64,000 nucleotides of DNA, from contig NZ_CP109901.1 in NCBI RefSeq assembly GCF_033095805.1, positions 868,001 to 932,000 on the forward strand. The letters are read 5' to 3'. Shown in pieces: positions 46,187 through 55,494 of the stretch (the stretch's first letter is position 1; every line of letters begins with the position of its first letter). Source of the DNA: Serratia sp. UGAL515B_01. GTDB taxonomy: Bacteria; Pseudomonadota; Gammaproteobacteria; Enterobacterales; Enterobacteriaceae. The translations under genes were made by a program, and so were the position numbers. The notes below the pieces were generated by a model that saw nothing but the letters and a program-made list of their open reading frames with translations, did not search any database and was not told where the DNA came from.

Positions 46187-46205
46187 ACCGCATAGGGAGA
46201 AGACT

Positions 46206-47249
46206 ATGACAGCCAATACCACATCCTCCGAGCAAATATTACAAAACTATTTAGATCAAGGGTTACGCGGAGTTTGGTACCCGGTGTTAGCCAGTTGGGA
46301 AGTCGGTAGCAATCCGGTAGGGATCACCCGCCTCGAACAACAGATAGTGTTATGGCGCGATGGCGAAGGGACGATACATGCTTTGGAAGACCGCTGCCCA
46401 CACCGTGGCGCTCGCTTATCGATGGGCTGGAACTTGGGCGATCGCATCGCCTGTTGGTATCACGGCATCGAAGTGGGTGGTGATGGCACGGTCAAGGATG
46501 TGCCCGCGGTGGCTCGTTGCCCATTGGTCGGGCAGAAATGCCTGCGTTCTTACCCGGCGAAGGAAGCTCATGGTGCGGTGTTTCTCTATTTTGGTGTGAC
46601 CGCTGATGAAGAGCCTGCCGAACTGATCTTTCCACAGGAACTGGCAGATGACACGAGCTATAGCCATTTCCTGTGTACTGCCAGTTGGAACTGTAATTAT
46701 CAGTATGCATTGGAAAACGTTATGGACCCGATGCATGGCACTTATCTGCACTCCTCATCTCACTCAATGGCCGAAGGCGATCGCAAGGCGGATATGGCAC
46801 TTGAACCCACCGACAGCGGTTTTATCTTTAAAAAGAATGGTCAGATTGGCGTGAACTTTGACTGGGTAGAGTTTGGCAGCAGCGGTACTTACTGGATGCG
46901 CCTGTCGATCCCATACAAAAAGCGCTTTGGGCCTGGGGGCCACTTCTGGATCATCGGTATGGTTGTGCCGGAGGATAAAGATCATTGCCGCGTGTTCTTC
47001 TGGCGTATCCGTAAGGTTAAGGATTGGCAGCGTGATATGTGGCGCTTTATGTATCGTAACCGTTTGGAACAGCTGCATTGGGACGTTCTGGAACAGGATC
47101 GTATCGTGCTTGAAAATATGGCACCTAACGCGCGTGGTCGCGAATACCTTTACCAGCATGACGTTGGTCTCTCCCGCCTGCGCCGTATGATGCAGAAAGA
47201 AGCGCAAAAACAGTTGGCGATGCTCAGCGAAAAGGAGGCGGCACAGTGA
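46206..47249 (+). CDS. Rieske non-haem iron oxygenase, catalytic subunit
   Basis: Terminal oxygenase of 347 residues that should hydroxylate or dihydroxylate the substrate. The Rieske centre is Cys64/His66 (RCPHRG) and Cys83/His86 (CWYHG). The mononuclear iron site is NVMDPMHGTYLH, with bridging Asp174 and ligands His177 and His182, the exact D-x2-H-x4-H spacing of the family. ATG 46206 has AGGGAG upstream. No separate beta subunit gene is present, so it is probably an alpha-only type. The 3' end overlaps the next gene by 4 bases (GTGA). Confidence 0.88.
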   Translation: MTANTTSSEQILQNYLDQGLRGVWYPVLASWEVGSNPVGITRLEQQIVLWRDGEGTIHALEDRCPHRGARLSMGWNLGDRIACWYHGIEVGGDGTVKDVPAVARCPLVGQKCLRSYPAKEAHGAVFLYFGVTADEEPAELIFPQELADDTSYSHFLCTASWNCNYQYALENVMDPMHGTYLHSSSHSMAEGDRKADMALEPTDSGFIFKKNGQIGVNFDWVEFGSSGTYWMRLSIPYKKRFGPGGHFWIIGMVVPEDKDHCRVFFWRIRKVKDWQRDMWRFMYRNRLEQLHWDVLEQDRIVLENMAPNARGREYLYQHDVGLSRLRRMMQKEAQKQLAMLSEKEAAQ

Positions 47250-48001
47250 ACGGTTTGCTGGCGGGAAAGCGCATTGTTGTCACAGGAGCGGCTCGCGGAC
47301 TGGGGCGCAGTTTTGCTACAGCGGTGGCCCAGGCCGGTGCCAGTGTGGTGATGTGCGATATCTTGGCGCAAGAGTTGCAAGACAGTGCTGCCAGCTTGCG
47401 TGAGCAGGGAGCACAGGTGGAATCTCATACTATCGACCTGGCTTCACCACAATCTATCTCTGCGACATTTGCTGCAATCGCTGAAGGTGGTGCAATTGAT
47501 GGGCTGGTGAATAACGCGGCGCTGGCGACCGGGGTGGGTGGAAAAACGATGATGGAGTACGACATTGACCTGTGGGACAACGTGATGCAAGTCAATGTGC
47601 GTGGAACCTGGTTGGTGAGTCAGGCGGCAGTGCCGCTACTCGCACAAGCGCCGCATGCGAAAATCGTTAATATCGCGTCAGATACCGCGCTATGGGGAGC
47701 ACCGAGACTGATGGCCTACGTGGCTAGCAAAGGGGCGGTCATCTCAATGACCCGCTCTATGGCCCGAGAGTTGGGGCCACAAGGGATCTGTGTTAACGCG
47801 ATTGCTCCGGGTCTGACGCGGGTGGAAGCTACTGAATACGTCCCTGTTGAACGTCATCAGCTGTATGAACAAGGCCGGGCGTTGGCTGGGGCGCAACATC
47901 CCGACGATGTGACCGGTAGCGTGCTTTACTTGCTGTCACCGCTGGCAGATTTTGTTACCGGTCAGCTAATTCCCGTCAACGGTGGTTTCGTATTTAACTG
48001 A
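47246..48001 (+). CDS. SDR-family dehydrogenase, likely diol dehydrogenase
   Basis: NAD(P)-dependent short-chain dehydrogenase of 251 residues starting with GTG 47246, with AAGGAGG upstream. The cofactor motif is TGAARGLG (13-20), NNA at 89-91, and the active site is Ser145, Tyr158 and Lys162 (YVASK). Directly after a Rieske oxygenase gene and coupled to it by overlap, it is best read as the enzyme that oxidises the cis-diol or alcohol product. That role is inferred from position. Confidence 0.8.
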   Translation: MNGLLAGKRIVVTGAARGLGRSFATAVAQAGASVVMCDILAQELQDSAASLREQGAQVESHTIDLASPQSISATFAAIAEGGAIDGLVNNAALATGVGGKTMMEYDIDLWDNVMQVNVRGTWLVSQAAVPLLAQAPHAKIVNIASDTALWGAPRLMAYVASKGAVISMTRSMARELGPQGICVNAIAPGLTRVEATEYVPVERHQLYEQGRALAGAQHPDDVTGSVLYLLSPLADFVTGQLIPVNGGFVFN

Positions 48002-48030
48002 CGGGCAGGCAAACATTTCAGGAGCAGTAT

Positions 48031-48825
48031 ATGGCAGATGAACAAGCGTGTAAGTATTTGATCCCGGGTTTGGATCGTGGGTTACAGCTGCTATTGGCAT
48101 TCGGTGAGCAGCATAAGGAGATGACCTTTGCTGAACTCCATCGCTTGGTCGATATGCCGAAGGCGACAGCCTACCGAGTGGTGCAGACGTTGGAGCACTT
48201 GGGTTTTCTAGAACGAAATCCGCGTACTAACACCTTTGCATTGGGGATTAAAGTTCTGCGGTTGGGCTTCGAATATATTGCCTCGCTGGATGTTGCACAG
48301 GCAGGCCAACCGGTGATCGAGCAACTGCGCGATCGTAGCCAATGTAGCAGCCATCTGGCGATCCGCGACGGGAATGACGTGATCTATATCGCCCGCGTTA
48401 GTGCTGCCGGTTCGCAGATTAATCAAGTCAGTGTAGGCACGCGTTTGCCGGTACACCGCACGTCTCTTGGGCGCATGTTGTTGACAAGTACCAGCCGTGA
48501 AGAGTTTGAACGGCTGTTCCCGCATGAGGCGTTACCCGATGTATCTTTAGGTTCACCAGCCAACCGCGAAGCGCTGTGGCAAATGGTGCAGCAGGATAAG
48601 GCGCGTGGCTATGTCATTGGTGAATCCTTTTTCCGCCTCGGTATTTCCTCAATCGTCTATCCGATCTTTAACCGTGAAAGACGGGTGGAAGCGGTGGTCA
48701 GCATTATGGTGCCGTTTGATGAGATCCCCAAAGCGGATCGTGAGCGGTTGCGTATGGAAGTTCGCGACGCGGCAGTGAAGATATCCGGTTTATTAGGCGC
48801 ACCGCAACAGGCCAATGTGGGTTAA
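48031..48825 (+). CDS. IclR-family transcriptional regulator
   Basis: 264 residues. The N-terminal winged helix-turn-helix is at about 10-70 (GLDRGLQLLLAFGE, then MPKATAYRVVQTLEHLGFLE) and the C-terminal effector domain follows (SLGRMLLTS, GYVIGESFFRLGISSIVYPI). IclR proteins commonly control aromatic and short-acid catabolic operons. It is coded inside the operon behind the first four genes, so it is probably self-regulating. The candidate operator is the palindrome at 45520. Confidence 0.87.
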   Translation: MADEQACKYLIPGLDRGLQLLLAFGEQHKEMTFAELHRLVDMPKATAYRVVQTLEHLGFLERNPRTNTFALGIKVLRLGFEYIASLDVAQAGQPVIEQLRDRSQCSSHLAIRDGNDVIYIARVSAAGSQINQVSVGTRLPVHRTSLGRMLLTSTSREEFERLFPHEALPDVSLGSPANREALWQMVQQDKARGYVIGESFFRLGISSIVYPIFNRERRVEAVVSIMVPFDEIPKADRERLRMEVRDAAVKISGLLGAPQQANVG

Positions 48826-49081
48826 CTAAAAAGGCTTTTTGATTCAGGCAGGAATAAGAACCTCTCTCATTAGCGCTATTTTACTGGCCATTTTGGCTCT
48901 GGACAGTGTTAGAAACGCTCACGTATCCCCCTGTACGTTCCGGTTTCTGTGCGCTGTTGGTGTCCAAATTGCCTACGTCAATAACGCCTATTGAGATAGT
49001 TTCTAAGACTCATGGCTATTTAATGGGTCGGGTTTCGCTTACGCCTGAAAAACGTATTCAGCGATAACGTGAGGCACAACA

Positions 49082-50023
49082 ATGAACATCATCGGCATCG
49101 AAAAGCTGGAGTTTGGCGTTGAAGATCTGCCAAAGTGCGAAAAATTCATGCAGGACTTTGGTCTACAACCTACGTTGCAGTGTGGAGGAGAACCACGTCG
49201 TGTATTCACCACATTAAGTGGTGCCAGCGTGGAGCTATGCCCGCAGAACAGTGAAGATCTTCCCGCCGCGTTTGAAGCCGGTTCCACCCTGCGCCGGATG
49301 ACATGGGGAGTTGAAAGCCCGGCTGCGCTAGCGGCATTGCAACCACGCTTGGCGCAGGTGCCAGGTTTTCGTCAGGTCGGTGAAGAGCTGGAATGCCGCG
49401 ATCCCAATGGCATGACACTGCGTTTTGCCGTTACTGCCCAACAACCGGTAAAACTGCCGGTTTTACCCATCAACCAATGGGGTGATGTACGCCGTATTGA
49501 CCAGCCCAGCCCGGTTTATGACAAGGCAGAACCGGTCAATATTGGTCACGTGGTGTTCTTCGTTGAAGATCTTCCCGCGACCGAACGGTTTTACCGTGAG
49601 CAGCTTGGTTTTCAGGTTTCCGATCGCTACATCGACCGTGCCGTATTCCTGCGTGCTCAGGTTCGTGGAGGGCATCACAGCCTGTTCTTGCTGAAATTGC
49701 CAAATCGCCCACGCGGCCTGAACCACGTTGCCTTCACCGTGCGTGATATCCACGAAGTGATTGGCGGAGGGATCGCCATGAACAAACAGCAGTGGAGCAC
49801 CTTTATTGGCCCAGGCCGCCATCCGATCTCCTCTGCCTATTTCTGGTATGTCAACAGCCCAACCGGTGGCGCTTTCGAGTACTACACCAATGATGATTTC
49901 CTGACAGAAAACTGGCAGCCGCGTGAGCTTGAACATTCGTTGGTTTCATTTACTGAATGGGCCGTAGAAGGGGGGATCGATCATGATACCCGCCGCCAGC
50001 ATAAGAAAGTGGGGGTTGCATGA
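49082..50023 (+). CDS. Two-domain extradiol-type dioxygenase (VOC superfamily)
   Basis: 313 residues with two vicinal-oxygen-chelate domains (1-118 and about 151-270), the layout of type I extradiol ring-cleaving dioxygenases. Likely metal ligands in the second domain are His156 (NIGHVVFF), His215 (LNHVAFTV) and Glu266 (AFEYY). The second half also has the RHPISSAYFWYVNSPTGG stretch seen in the family. It should cleave the ring of a catechol-like intermediate made by the two preceding enzymes. It starts a second sub-operon after a 256-base gap and overlaps the reductase gene by 4 bases. Confidence 0.82.
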   Translation: MNIIGIEKLEFGVEDLPKCEKFMQDFGLQPTLQCGGEPRRVFTTLSGASVELCPQNSEDLPAAFEAGSTLRRMTWGVESPAALAALQPRLAQVPGFRQVGEELECRDPNGMTLRFAVTAQQPVKLPVLPINQWGDVRRIDQPSPVYDKAEPVNIGHVVFFVEDLPATERFYREQLGFQVSDRYIDRAVFLRAQVRGGHHSLFLLKLPNRPRGLNHVAFTVRDIHEVIGGGIAMNKQQWSTFIGPGRHPISSAYFWYVNSPTGGAFEYYTNDDFLTENWQPRELEHSLVSFTEWAVEGGIDHDTRRQHKKVGVA

Positions 50024-51231
50024 ATCAGCCAATCCATGCAGGGATTGTGATTATCGGAGGAGGGCAAGCGGGTGGCTGGGCAGCGAAAACGCTACGTGAA
50101 CACGGCTATAGCGGCAAGCTGACGGTGGTGAGTGATGAACCCTATGATTTTTACGAACGTCCACCGCTTTCTAAAGCCGCATTGTTGGATAGTAATCCCC
50201 CATTGAGTCGCCTGTTCAGCGAAGCAGTGGTTGAAGGACTCAATATCGACTGGTACCGCCCATTGCGCGCTGAAGCCATCGATGGCACAAGGCAACTTGT
50301 CACCCTCAGCGATGGCCGGCAGTTGCAGTTTGAGCAGCTACTGCTTGCTACTGGTGGACGCCCACGTCTGCCTAATAGCTCATGGGCAGAGCATCCAAAG
50401 GTAATGACTCTACGCTCCTGGGATGATGCGACCCGACTGCGTCAAGCTTTGCAGCAGTGTAAAACGCTGGCCGTTGTTGGCGGAGGGTGGATCGGATTAG
50501 AGATTGCCGCTTCTGCACGCAAACTGGGGAGAAAAGTGACGGTATTTGAACGTCAGCCAGCACTTTGCATGCGCAGTGTCGGAGCCGATGTTTCCCAAGC
50601 ACTGTTGGATCTGCATCAGCAACAGGGAGTAACGGTGCACTGCGATTGCGGTGATATCTCCCTTGAAGATCGTCAGGGAGATGCCTGGATCGGCAGCACA
50701 AACAGCCCTGCACAACCTTTCGACCTGGTGGTGGTGGGGATTGGGGTTGAACTGAATCTGGAACTGGCGCGAACGGCCGGGTTACGGGTAGAGGGTGGCA
50801 TCGTTGTCGACGGGCAGGGACGCACCAGCCACCCGGCTATTTTTGCTGCTGGAGACGTTGCACTACACCCTACGCTTGGTTTGTGTTTGCAATCTTGGGC
50901 CTATGCACAGAATCAGGCCATTAGTACCGCCTGCGCGATGCTTGATGCATTTGCTGCCCCCTACGACGATCTACCCTGGCTGTGGTCGGATCAATACGAC
51001 ACCAATATTCAGATCCTCGGTGTGCCTGTTGGAGGCGAACTTCAGATAGTGCGCCGCACGCCGCAGTCACAACTGTTCTTTACCCTGAATGCCGATCGAC
51101 AACTGGTACAGATGGTGGCGTTTAACGATGCGCGCACCATCAAACTCGGCAAACGCTGGCTAACCAGCGGTCGGGTGCTGGATCCGCAGCAACTGGCGGA
51201 TGTGGAGTTTTCTCTGATGGCGCTTAAGTAA
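50020..51231 (+). CDS. FAD-dependent ferredoxin reductase of the oxygenase
   Basis: 403-residue pyridine-nucleotide-disulfide-type reductase. The FAD motif is IIGGGQAGGWAAKTLREHG (about 11-29). The NAD motif is VVGGGWIGLEIAASARKLG (about 151-169). The second FAD motif is HPAIFAAGDVA. This is the class used by Rieske and P450 systems to move electrons from NADH to a ferredoxin, so it completes the three-component system with the genes at 45558 and 46206. Confidence 0.86.
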   Translation: MNQPIHAGIVIIGGGQAGGWAAKTLREHGYSGKLTVVSDEPYDFYERPPLSKAALLDSNPPLSRLFSEAVVEGLNIDWYRPLRAEAIDGTRQLVTLSDGRQLQFEQLLLATGGRPRLPNSSWAEHPKVMTLRSWDDATRLRQALQQCKTLAVVGGGWIGLEIAASARKLGRKVTVFERQPALCMRSVGADVSQALLDLHQQQGVTVHCDCGDISLEDRQGDAWIGSTNSPAQPFDLVVVGIGVELNLELARTAGLRVEGGIVVDGQGRTSHPAIFAAGDVALHPTLGLCLQSWAYAQNQAISTACAMLDAFAAPYDDLPWLWSDQYDTNIQILGVPVGGELQIVRRTPQSQLFFTLNADRQLVQMVAFNDARTIKLGKRWLTSGRVLDPQQLADVEFSLMALK

Positions 51232-51254
51232 CGCCCGACCTGAGGGAGCGTTTT

Positions 51255-52517
51255 ATGACTACGCAAGATATGGACGCCCAAAGCATTCGGGCGGGGAGTG
51301 CTGTTGCTGAAAATCAGCCAACCCGCGTGCGATGGTCGGTGCCAATCGCCCTGTTTGCCTGCGTATTACTGGCATTTTTCGACAAAATCAGCATTGCAGC
51401 ACTGTTTTCTGACAGTGCATTCCAGGAGGCGATGGGTATCGGTTTTGATCCCACCCGGCTCGGGCTTTTGATGAGTGCTTTTCTGTTCTCATACGGCTTC
51501 TCTTCCATGCTGTTGAGTGGCATTGGCGATCGGCTGAACCCGGTCAACGTGTTGATCGGCATGATGGTAGTGTGGGGGGGACTGATGGTACTGATGGGAT
51601 TAGCTCGCTCTTATCACACCATGATGACCCTGCGCATTCTGCTAGGCGTCGCCGAAGGCCCGCTGATAGCGATAGCTTATGCGATCGTCCGCCATGCTTT
51701 CCCCCAGCGTCTACAGGCCCGTGCCACCATGATGTGGTTACTGGGAACACCGATAGGCGCGGCGCTGGGTTTTCCAGTGACACTCTTCATCCTTAGCCGT
51801 TTTGACTGGCAAACCACTTTCTTCTTTATGGCATTTCTGACGTTGCCGGTGATGCTGTTAGTGACATTCGGCTTACGCCACTTGAATGTGGCCCGTGCGG
51901 AAAAAAGCGCCGTCACGCAACCGATGGTGGCCGAACGGAGGCAATTGCGCCATGCGCTGTTCCGCACCCCCCATTTCTGGATGATTTGCCTGTTCAATGT
52001 CGCGTTTCTGACCTACCTGTGGGGGATGAATGGCTGGTTGCCCAGTTATCTGATTAAAGGCAAAGGCATTCACCTTGAACATGCGGGTTATCTCTCATCA
52101 CTGCCTTTTATTGCCATGTTACTTGGGGAAGTGGTTGGTGCCTGGCTATCGGACAAGCTGGATCGCCGTGCGCTGGCCTGCTTTATCTCGCTATGTGGTG
52201 CTGGGATTGGGCTAGGGATCGTGTTGCACTTGCAAGGTACGTATAGCGTCATTGCTGCTATGTCTTTCAGCACCTTTATGTGGGGAGCCGGAGCGCCAAA
52301 TATCTTTGCTCTGTTGGCCAAAGCGACCAGTCGCCGGGTGAGCGCGACTGCTGGCGGCATTTTTAACGGACTGGGCAATTTTGCCGGTGCTTTAGCACCG
52401 GTGCTGATGGGAGCGCTGATTGCTGCCACTGGCAACATGGATAACGGTTTGCTGTTTCTGGTGGTCGTGGCCTTTGTCGGTTGTGCCATTTTGCTGCCGT
52501 TACTGAAGAAGTATTGA
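51255..52517 (+). CDS. MFS transporter (anion symporter type)
   Basis: 420 residues with about 12 hydrophobic segments and a central hydrophilic loop. The sequence after segment 1 (FDKISIAALFSDSAF) and the GVAEGPLIAIAYAIV segment resemble the anion:cation symporter group that imports aromatic and sugar acids. Together with the cluster it is the likely uptake system for the substrate, which suggests that the substrate is an anion such as a carboxylate. It is preceded by GAGGGAG. Confidence 0.83.
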   Translation: MTTQDMDAQSIRAGSAVAENQPTRVRWSVPIALFACVLLAFFDKISIAALFSDSAFQEAMGIGFDPTRLGLLMSAFLFSYGFSSMLLSGIGDRLNPVNVLIGMMVVWGGLMVLMGLARSYHTMMTLRILLGVAEGPLIAIAYAIVRHAFPQRLQARATMMWLLGTPIGAALGFPVTLFILSRFDWQTTFFFMAFLTLPVMLLVTFGLRHLNVARAEKSAVTQPMVAERRQLRHALFRTPHFWMICLFNVAFLTYLWGMNGWLPSYLIKGKGIHLEHAGYLSSLPFIAMLLGEVVGAWLSDKLDRRALACFISLCGAGIGLGIVLHLQGTYSVIAAMSFSTFMWGAGAPNIFALLAKATSRRVSATAGGIFNGLGNFAGALAPVLMGALIAATGNMDNGLLFLVVVAFVGCAILLPLLKKY

Positions 52518-52537
52518 TGCAACGAAGGAGAAACAAC

Positions 52538-53062
52538 ATGTCACAGGTTGAGAATAAAGTGGGTATCAAGCCGCAGGGGCTATCGATGGAGAAGTGGGTA
52601 GAGTCACGTATCGCCCGTTTTGAAGGCCGTAAATATGACTGGAATGCGCTGAAGTTCCAGGCTGATTACGATCCGAAATACCGCCGTGCGCAGATGCGTT
52701 ATATCGGCACCGGGGCGACCGGCGTGGTCAACGATACCAATACCGTACCAGCGGAACATTTTACCTTCTCTACCATGGTACTGCCGTCCAAATGTGAAGG
52801 GCCACTGCACCTGCATGACGATGTGGAAGAAGTGTTCTTCATGCTTAGAGGCAGCATCACGCTGATGATCCAGGATGGTGAAGAGTATTACGAAACTATC
52901 CTGAAAGAGCGTGATCTGATCTCTGTGCCTGCAGGGATTTATCGTGGTCTGTTTAATCATGGTGAAGAAGAGGCGCTGATGTGCGTGATGCTCGGCACCT
53001 CCAAACCAGAAACCCCGACCTACCCAGCGGATCATCCACTTTCAAAGGTGAAACGTTACTGA
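52538..53062 (+). CDS. Cupin-domain protein
   Basis: 174 residues with one cupin domain. The metal motif is PLHLHDDVEEVFFMLRG (His91, His93, Glu near 97-98), and a second partial motif lies near FNHGEEEALMCV. Cupins in such clusters can be ring-cleaving or lactone-forming enzymes, or binding proteins. The exact reaction is unknown. ATG 52538 has AAGGAG upstream and lies in front of the conserved part. Its stop overlaps the start of the hydrolase gene (TGATG). Confidence 0.72.
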   Translation: MSQVENKVGIKPQGLSMEKWVESRIARFEGRKYDWNALKFQADYDPKYRRAQMRYIGTGATGVVNDTNTVPAEHFTFSTMVLPSKCEGPLHLHDDVEEVFFMLRGSITLMIQDGEEYYETILKERDLISVPAGIYRGLFNHGEEEALMCVMLGTSKPETPTYPADHPLSKVKRY

Positions 53063-53880
53063 TGAACGCCTTACCGGAACGCCAGCAGGAAGAGTGTAGT
53101 GGCTTTTGGCTTGGTTGGCGCGAAGCCGGGTACGGCCGTGCAGTGATACTGCTGCATGGCATCAGTTCCGGTTCGGCCTCTTGGGTGAAGCAGTTTAGCG
53201 ATCGTGCCCTGGTAAATGGGCATCGTCTGATAGCCTGGGATGCACCCGGCTATGGCGGTAGTGCGGCGTTGCCCCTAGCTGAGTCAAAAGCCTCCGCTTA
53301 TGCCAATGCGCTGGCGGCGCTGATCGCTGAACTGGAATTGGAGCAGCCGCTGATTGTTGGGCATTCGCTGGGGGCATTGATCGGCAGTGCCTATGCGGCT
53401 GCGTATCCAGCGGGATTGAGTGGGTTGGTGTTGGCTGATCCGGCACAGGGCTACGCCATGGCAACGCCAGAAAAACGCCAACAGGTCTATGACCAACGTA
53501 AACAAATGATCGAAACGCTGGGCCCGCAAGGATATGGCGAACAGCGTGCGGCGGCGTTGCTGCGCGAGGGGGCGGATCAACAGGATATAGCCTGGGTACG
53601 CAGTGGAATGCAGCAACTCAATCCGCTTGGCTTTCTCAGCGCTGCTTGGATGTTGGCCAATGATGATATTAGTCATTACCTGGCGAGTTATCGGGGGCCA
53701 TTACAGGTGTGGTGTGGTAGCGATGATCGCATTACACCGCCGCAGGGGGCTGAAACACTGGCACAACAACAGGGCGCAACGATGCGTGTGATCGAGTCTG
53801 CCGGGCATGCCAGCTACCTCGATGCACCCGCCGTGTTTAACCGTTATTTGCAGGATGTTACGGGAGAAATCCAACCATGA
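53062..53880 (+). CDS. Alpha/beta-fold hydrolase
   Basis: 272 residues. The oxyanion region is LLHGISSGSASW, the nucleophile is Ser102 in GHSLGALIG, and the acid (CGSDDRI) and His (SAGHASYLD) complete the triad. Following an extradiol dioxygenase, it fits a hydrolase of the ring-cleavage product (carbon-carbon bond) or an ester/enol-lactone hydrolase. Which one is not decided by sequence alone. It overlaps neighbours on both sides by 1-4 bases. Confidence 0.82.
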   Translation: MNALPERQQEECSGFWLGWREAGYGRAVILLHGISSGSASWVKQFSDRALVNGHRLIAWDAPGYGGSAALPLAESKASAYANALAALIAELELEQPLIVGHSLGALIGSAYAAAYPAGLSGLVLADPAQGYAMATPEKRQQVYDQRKQMIETLGPQGYGEQRAAALLREGADQQDIAWVRSGMQQLNPLGFLSAAWMLANDDISHYLASYRGPLQVWCGSDDRITPPQGAETLAQQQGATMRVIESAGHASYLDAPAVFNRYLQDVTGEIQP

Positions 53881-54671
53881 ATTTTCAGATTGAGCAGCGG
53901 GTGGCGGTGGTCACCGGGGGCTCCTCGGGGATCGGTTTTGAAACGTTGCGTCTGCTGTTGACTGAAGGGGCGAAAGTGGCTTTCTGCGGGCGCAATCAGG
54001 ACAAACTTGCCAGCGCAGAAGCTAGTCTGCGTGAGGAGTTTCCGCAGGCTGAGATCCTGGCACTGCCCTGTGACGTGCTCGATGCCGAACAGGTTGCTCG
54101 GTTTGCCGAGCAGGTCAAGGGCCGTTTTGGCGCGGTAGACATGCTGATCAACAACGCTGGCCAGGGTTTTGTAGCACATTTTGAGCAAACGCCGCGTGAC
54201 GCCTGGTTACATGAGGCCGAGCTCAAACTGTTTGGTGTGATCAACCCCGTCCAGGCATTTTTACCTCTGCTGGAACGTTCTGAAATTGCTTCTATCACCT
54301 GCGTAAACTCGCTACTGGCATTGCAACCAGAAGAGCACATGATCGCCACTTCCGCGGCGCGTGCCGCCTTGCTCAACATGACGCTGACGCTGTCTAACAC
54401 GTTGGTTAGCAAGGGGATCCGCGTCAACTCTATTCTGCTGGGCATGGTGGAGTCGGGCCAATGGCGGCGGCGTTTTGCCGAGCGTCAGGACCAACAGCAA
54501 AGTTGGGAACAGTGGACAGCGGCTATCGCCGAACGGCGTGGCATACCGATGGGGCGCTTGGGTAAACCACAAGAACCGGCACGAGCATTGCTGTTTCTCG
54601 CCTCGCCCATGGCCTCTTTCACTACCGGGGCAGCGCTGGACGTTTCCGGTGGTTTCAACCGGCATCTCTGA
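53877..54671 (+). CDS. SDR-family protein with replaced active-site residues
   Basis: 264 residues with a normal nucleotide motif VTGGSSGIG (12-20) and INNAG (91-95). Where the family has Tyr-x3-Lys, this protein has Thr158 and Arg162 (ATSAARAALLNMT), while Ser145 stays. The fold is clearly intact and the C-terminus is standard (SPMASFTTGAALDVSGGF). The chemistry may differ from ordinary alcohol oxidation, or another residue may replace Tyr. It starts by overlap of 4 bases with the hydrolase gene. Confidence 0.75.
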   Translation: MNFQIEQRVAVVTGGSSGIGFETLRLLLTEGAKVAFCGRNQDKLASAEASLREEFPQAEILALPCDVLDAEQVARFAEQVKGRFGAVDMLINNAGQGFVAHFEQTPRDAWLHEAELKLFGVINPVQAFLPLLERSEIASITCVNSLLALQPEEHMIATSAARAALLNMTLTLSNTLVSKGIRVNSILLGMVESGQWRRRFAERQDQQQSWEQWTAAIAERRGIPMGRLGKPQEPARALLFLASPMASFTTGAALDVSGGFNRHL

Positions 54672-54683
54672 AAGGATCAACAA

Positions 54684-55478
54684 ATGAAGAAGATCATGAT
54701 GATGGGTTACGGCGCGATGGCGAAAGAGGTGCTGGCGCGACTGCCCGAAGGTGTAGAGGCCGGCTGGATCTTGGCACGTGAAAAGTATCATGCCGAGATC
54801 AACCAAACCTTTGCCGGTCGGATACAGACATTGACCCATCCAGACCAATGTAGCGGGGAACCAGACCTGGTATTGGAATGTGCCAGCCAACAGGCTATTG
54901 CGGAGTTTGGTGAGGCGGTTCTCAAACGCGGTTGGCGATTAGCGGTGATTTCTACTGGTGCACTGGCGGATGCCGAGTTGCAACTGCGGCTACAGCAGGC
55001 CTGTACAGGTTACCACGGTGAGTTGATTGTGTTGTCTGGTGCAGTTGCAGGCATGGATGGCTTGGCGTCGGCACGAGAAGGCGGATTGGAAAGTGTGACC
55101 TACCAATCCAGCAAAAGCCCTGCCAGTTGGCGCGGTAGTCTAGCGGAAAAGCTGATCGATCTGGATACCGTCAGTGAAGCGAAAGTGTTCTTTGAAGGTT
55201 CAGCGCGGGAGGCAGCGCGTATGTTCCCAGCGAATGCCAATGTAGCTGCAACTATTGCGCTCTACGGCTTGGGAATGGATGCCACGCGGGTTCGCTTACA
55301 GGTCGATCCTCATACCCAACGTAATACCCATCGTTTGCAGGTGTACGGTCAGTTTGGTGAATTCCAGTTTGAACTCTGTGGTAATCCACTGGCGAGTAAC
55401 CCGAAAACGTCAACGCTGGCTGCGCTGAGTGCGGTACAAGTTTGCCGCAGTTTGGTTAACGGTGGTTTTATTGCCTGA
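54684..55478 (+). CDS. Aspartate dehydrogenase-like protein
   Basis: 264 residues of the NadX/aspartate dehydrogenase family. The N-terminal Rossmann motif is MMGYGAMAKEV, and the later parts MFPANANVAATIALYGLGMD and VDPHTQRNTHRL are family signatures, with His in NTHRL as a likely active-site residue. True aspartate dehydrogenases use NAD(P) and aspartate to feed NAD synthesis. In a degradation cluster, the enzyme may reduce or form an imine of another amino acid or keto acid. That role is inference. Confidence 0.75.
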   Translation: MKKIMMMGYGAMAKEVLARLPEGVEAGWILAREKYHAEINQTFAGRIQTLTHPDQCSGEPDLVLECASQQAIAEFGEAVLKRGWRLAVISTGALADAELQLRLQQACTGYHGELIVLSGAVAGMDGLASAREGGLESVTYQSSKSPASWRGSLAEKLIDLDTVSEAKVFFEGSAREAARMFPANANVAATIALYGLGMDATRVRLQVDPHTQRNTHRLQVYGQFGEFQFELCGNPLASNPKTSTLAALSAVQVCRSLVNGGFIA

Positions 55479-55494
55479 AGGGCAGGAGCAAAGC

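Noticed and set aside
46002..46205. Longer N-terminus of the Rieske oxygenase
   Set aside because: It overlaps the preceding 102-codon gene in another frame. The ATG at 46206 has AGGGAG upstream and fits the family.
48826..49081. Second copy of the 16-bp palindrome before the extradiol dioxygenase gene
   Set aside because: Only a loose GTTAGAAAC / GTTTCTAAG pair almost 90 bases apart is present, not the palindrome at 45520.
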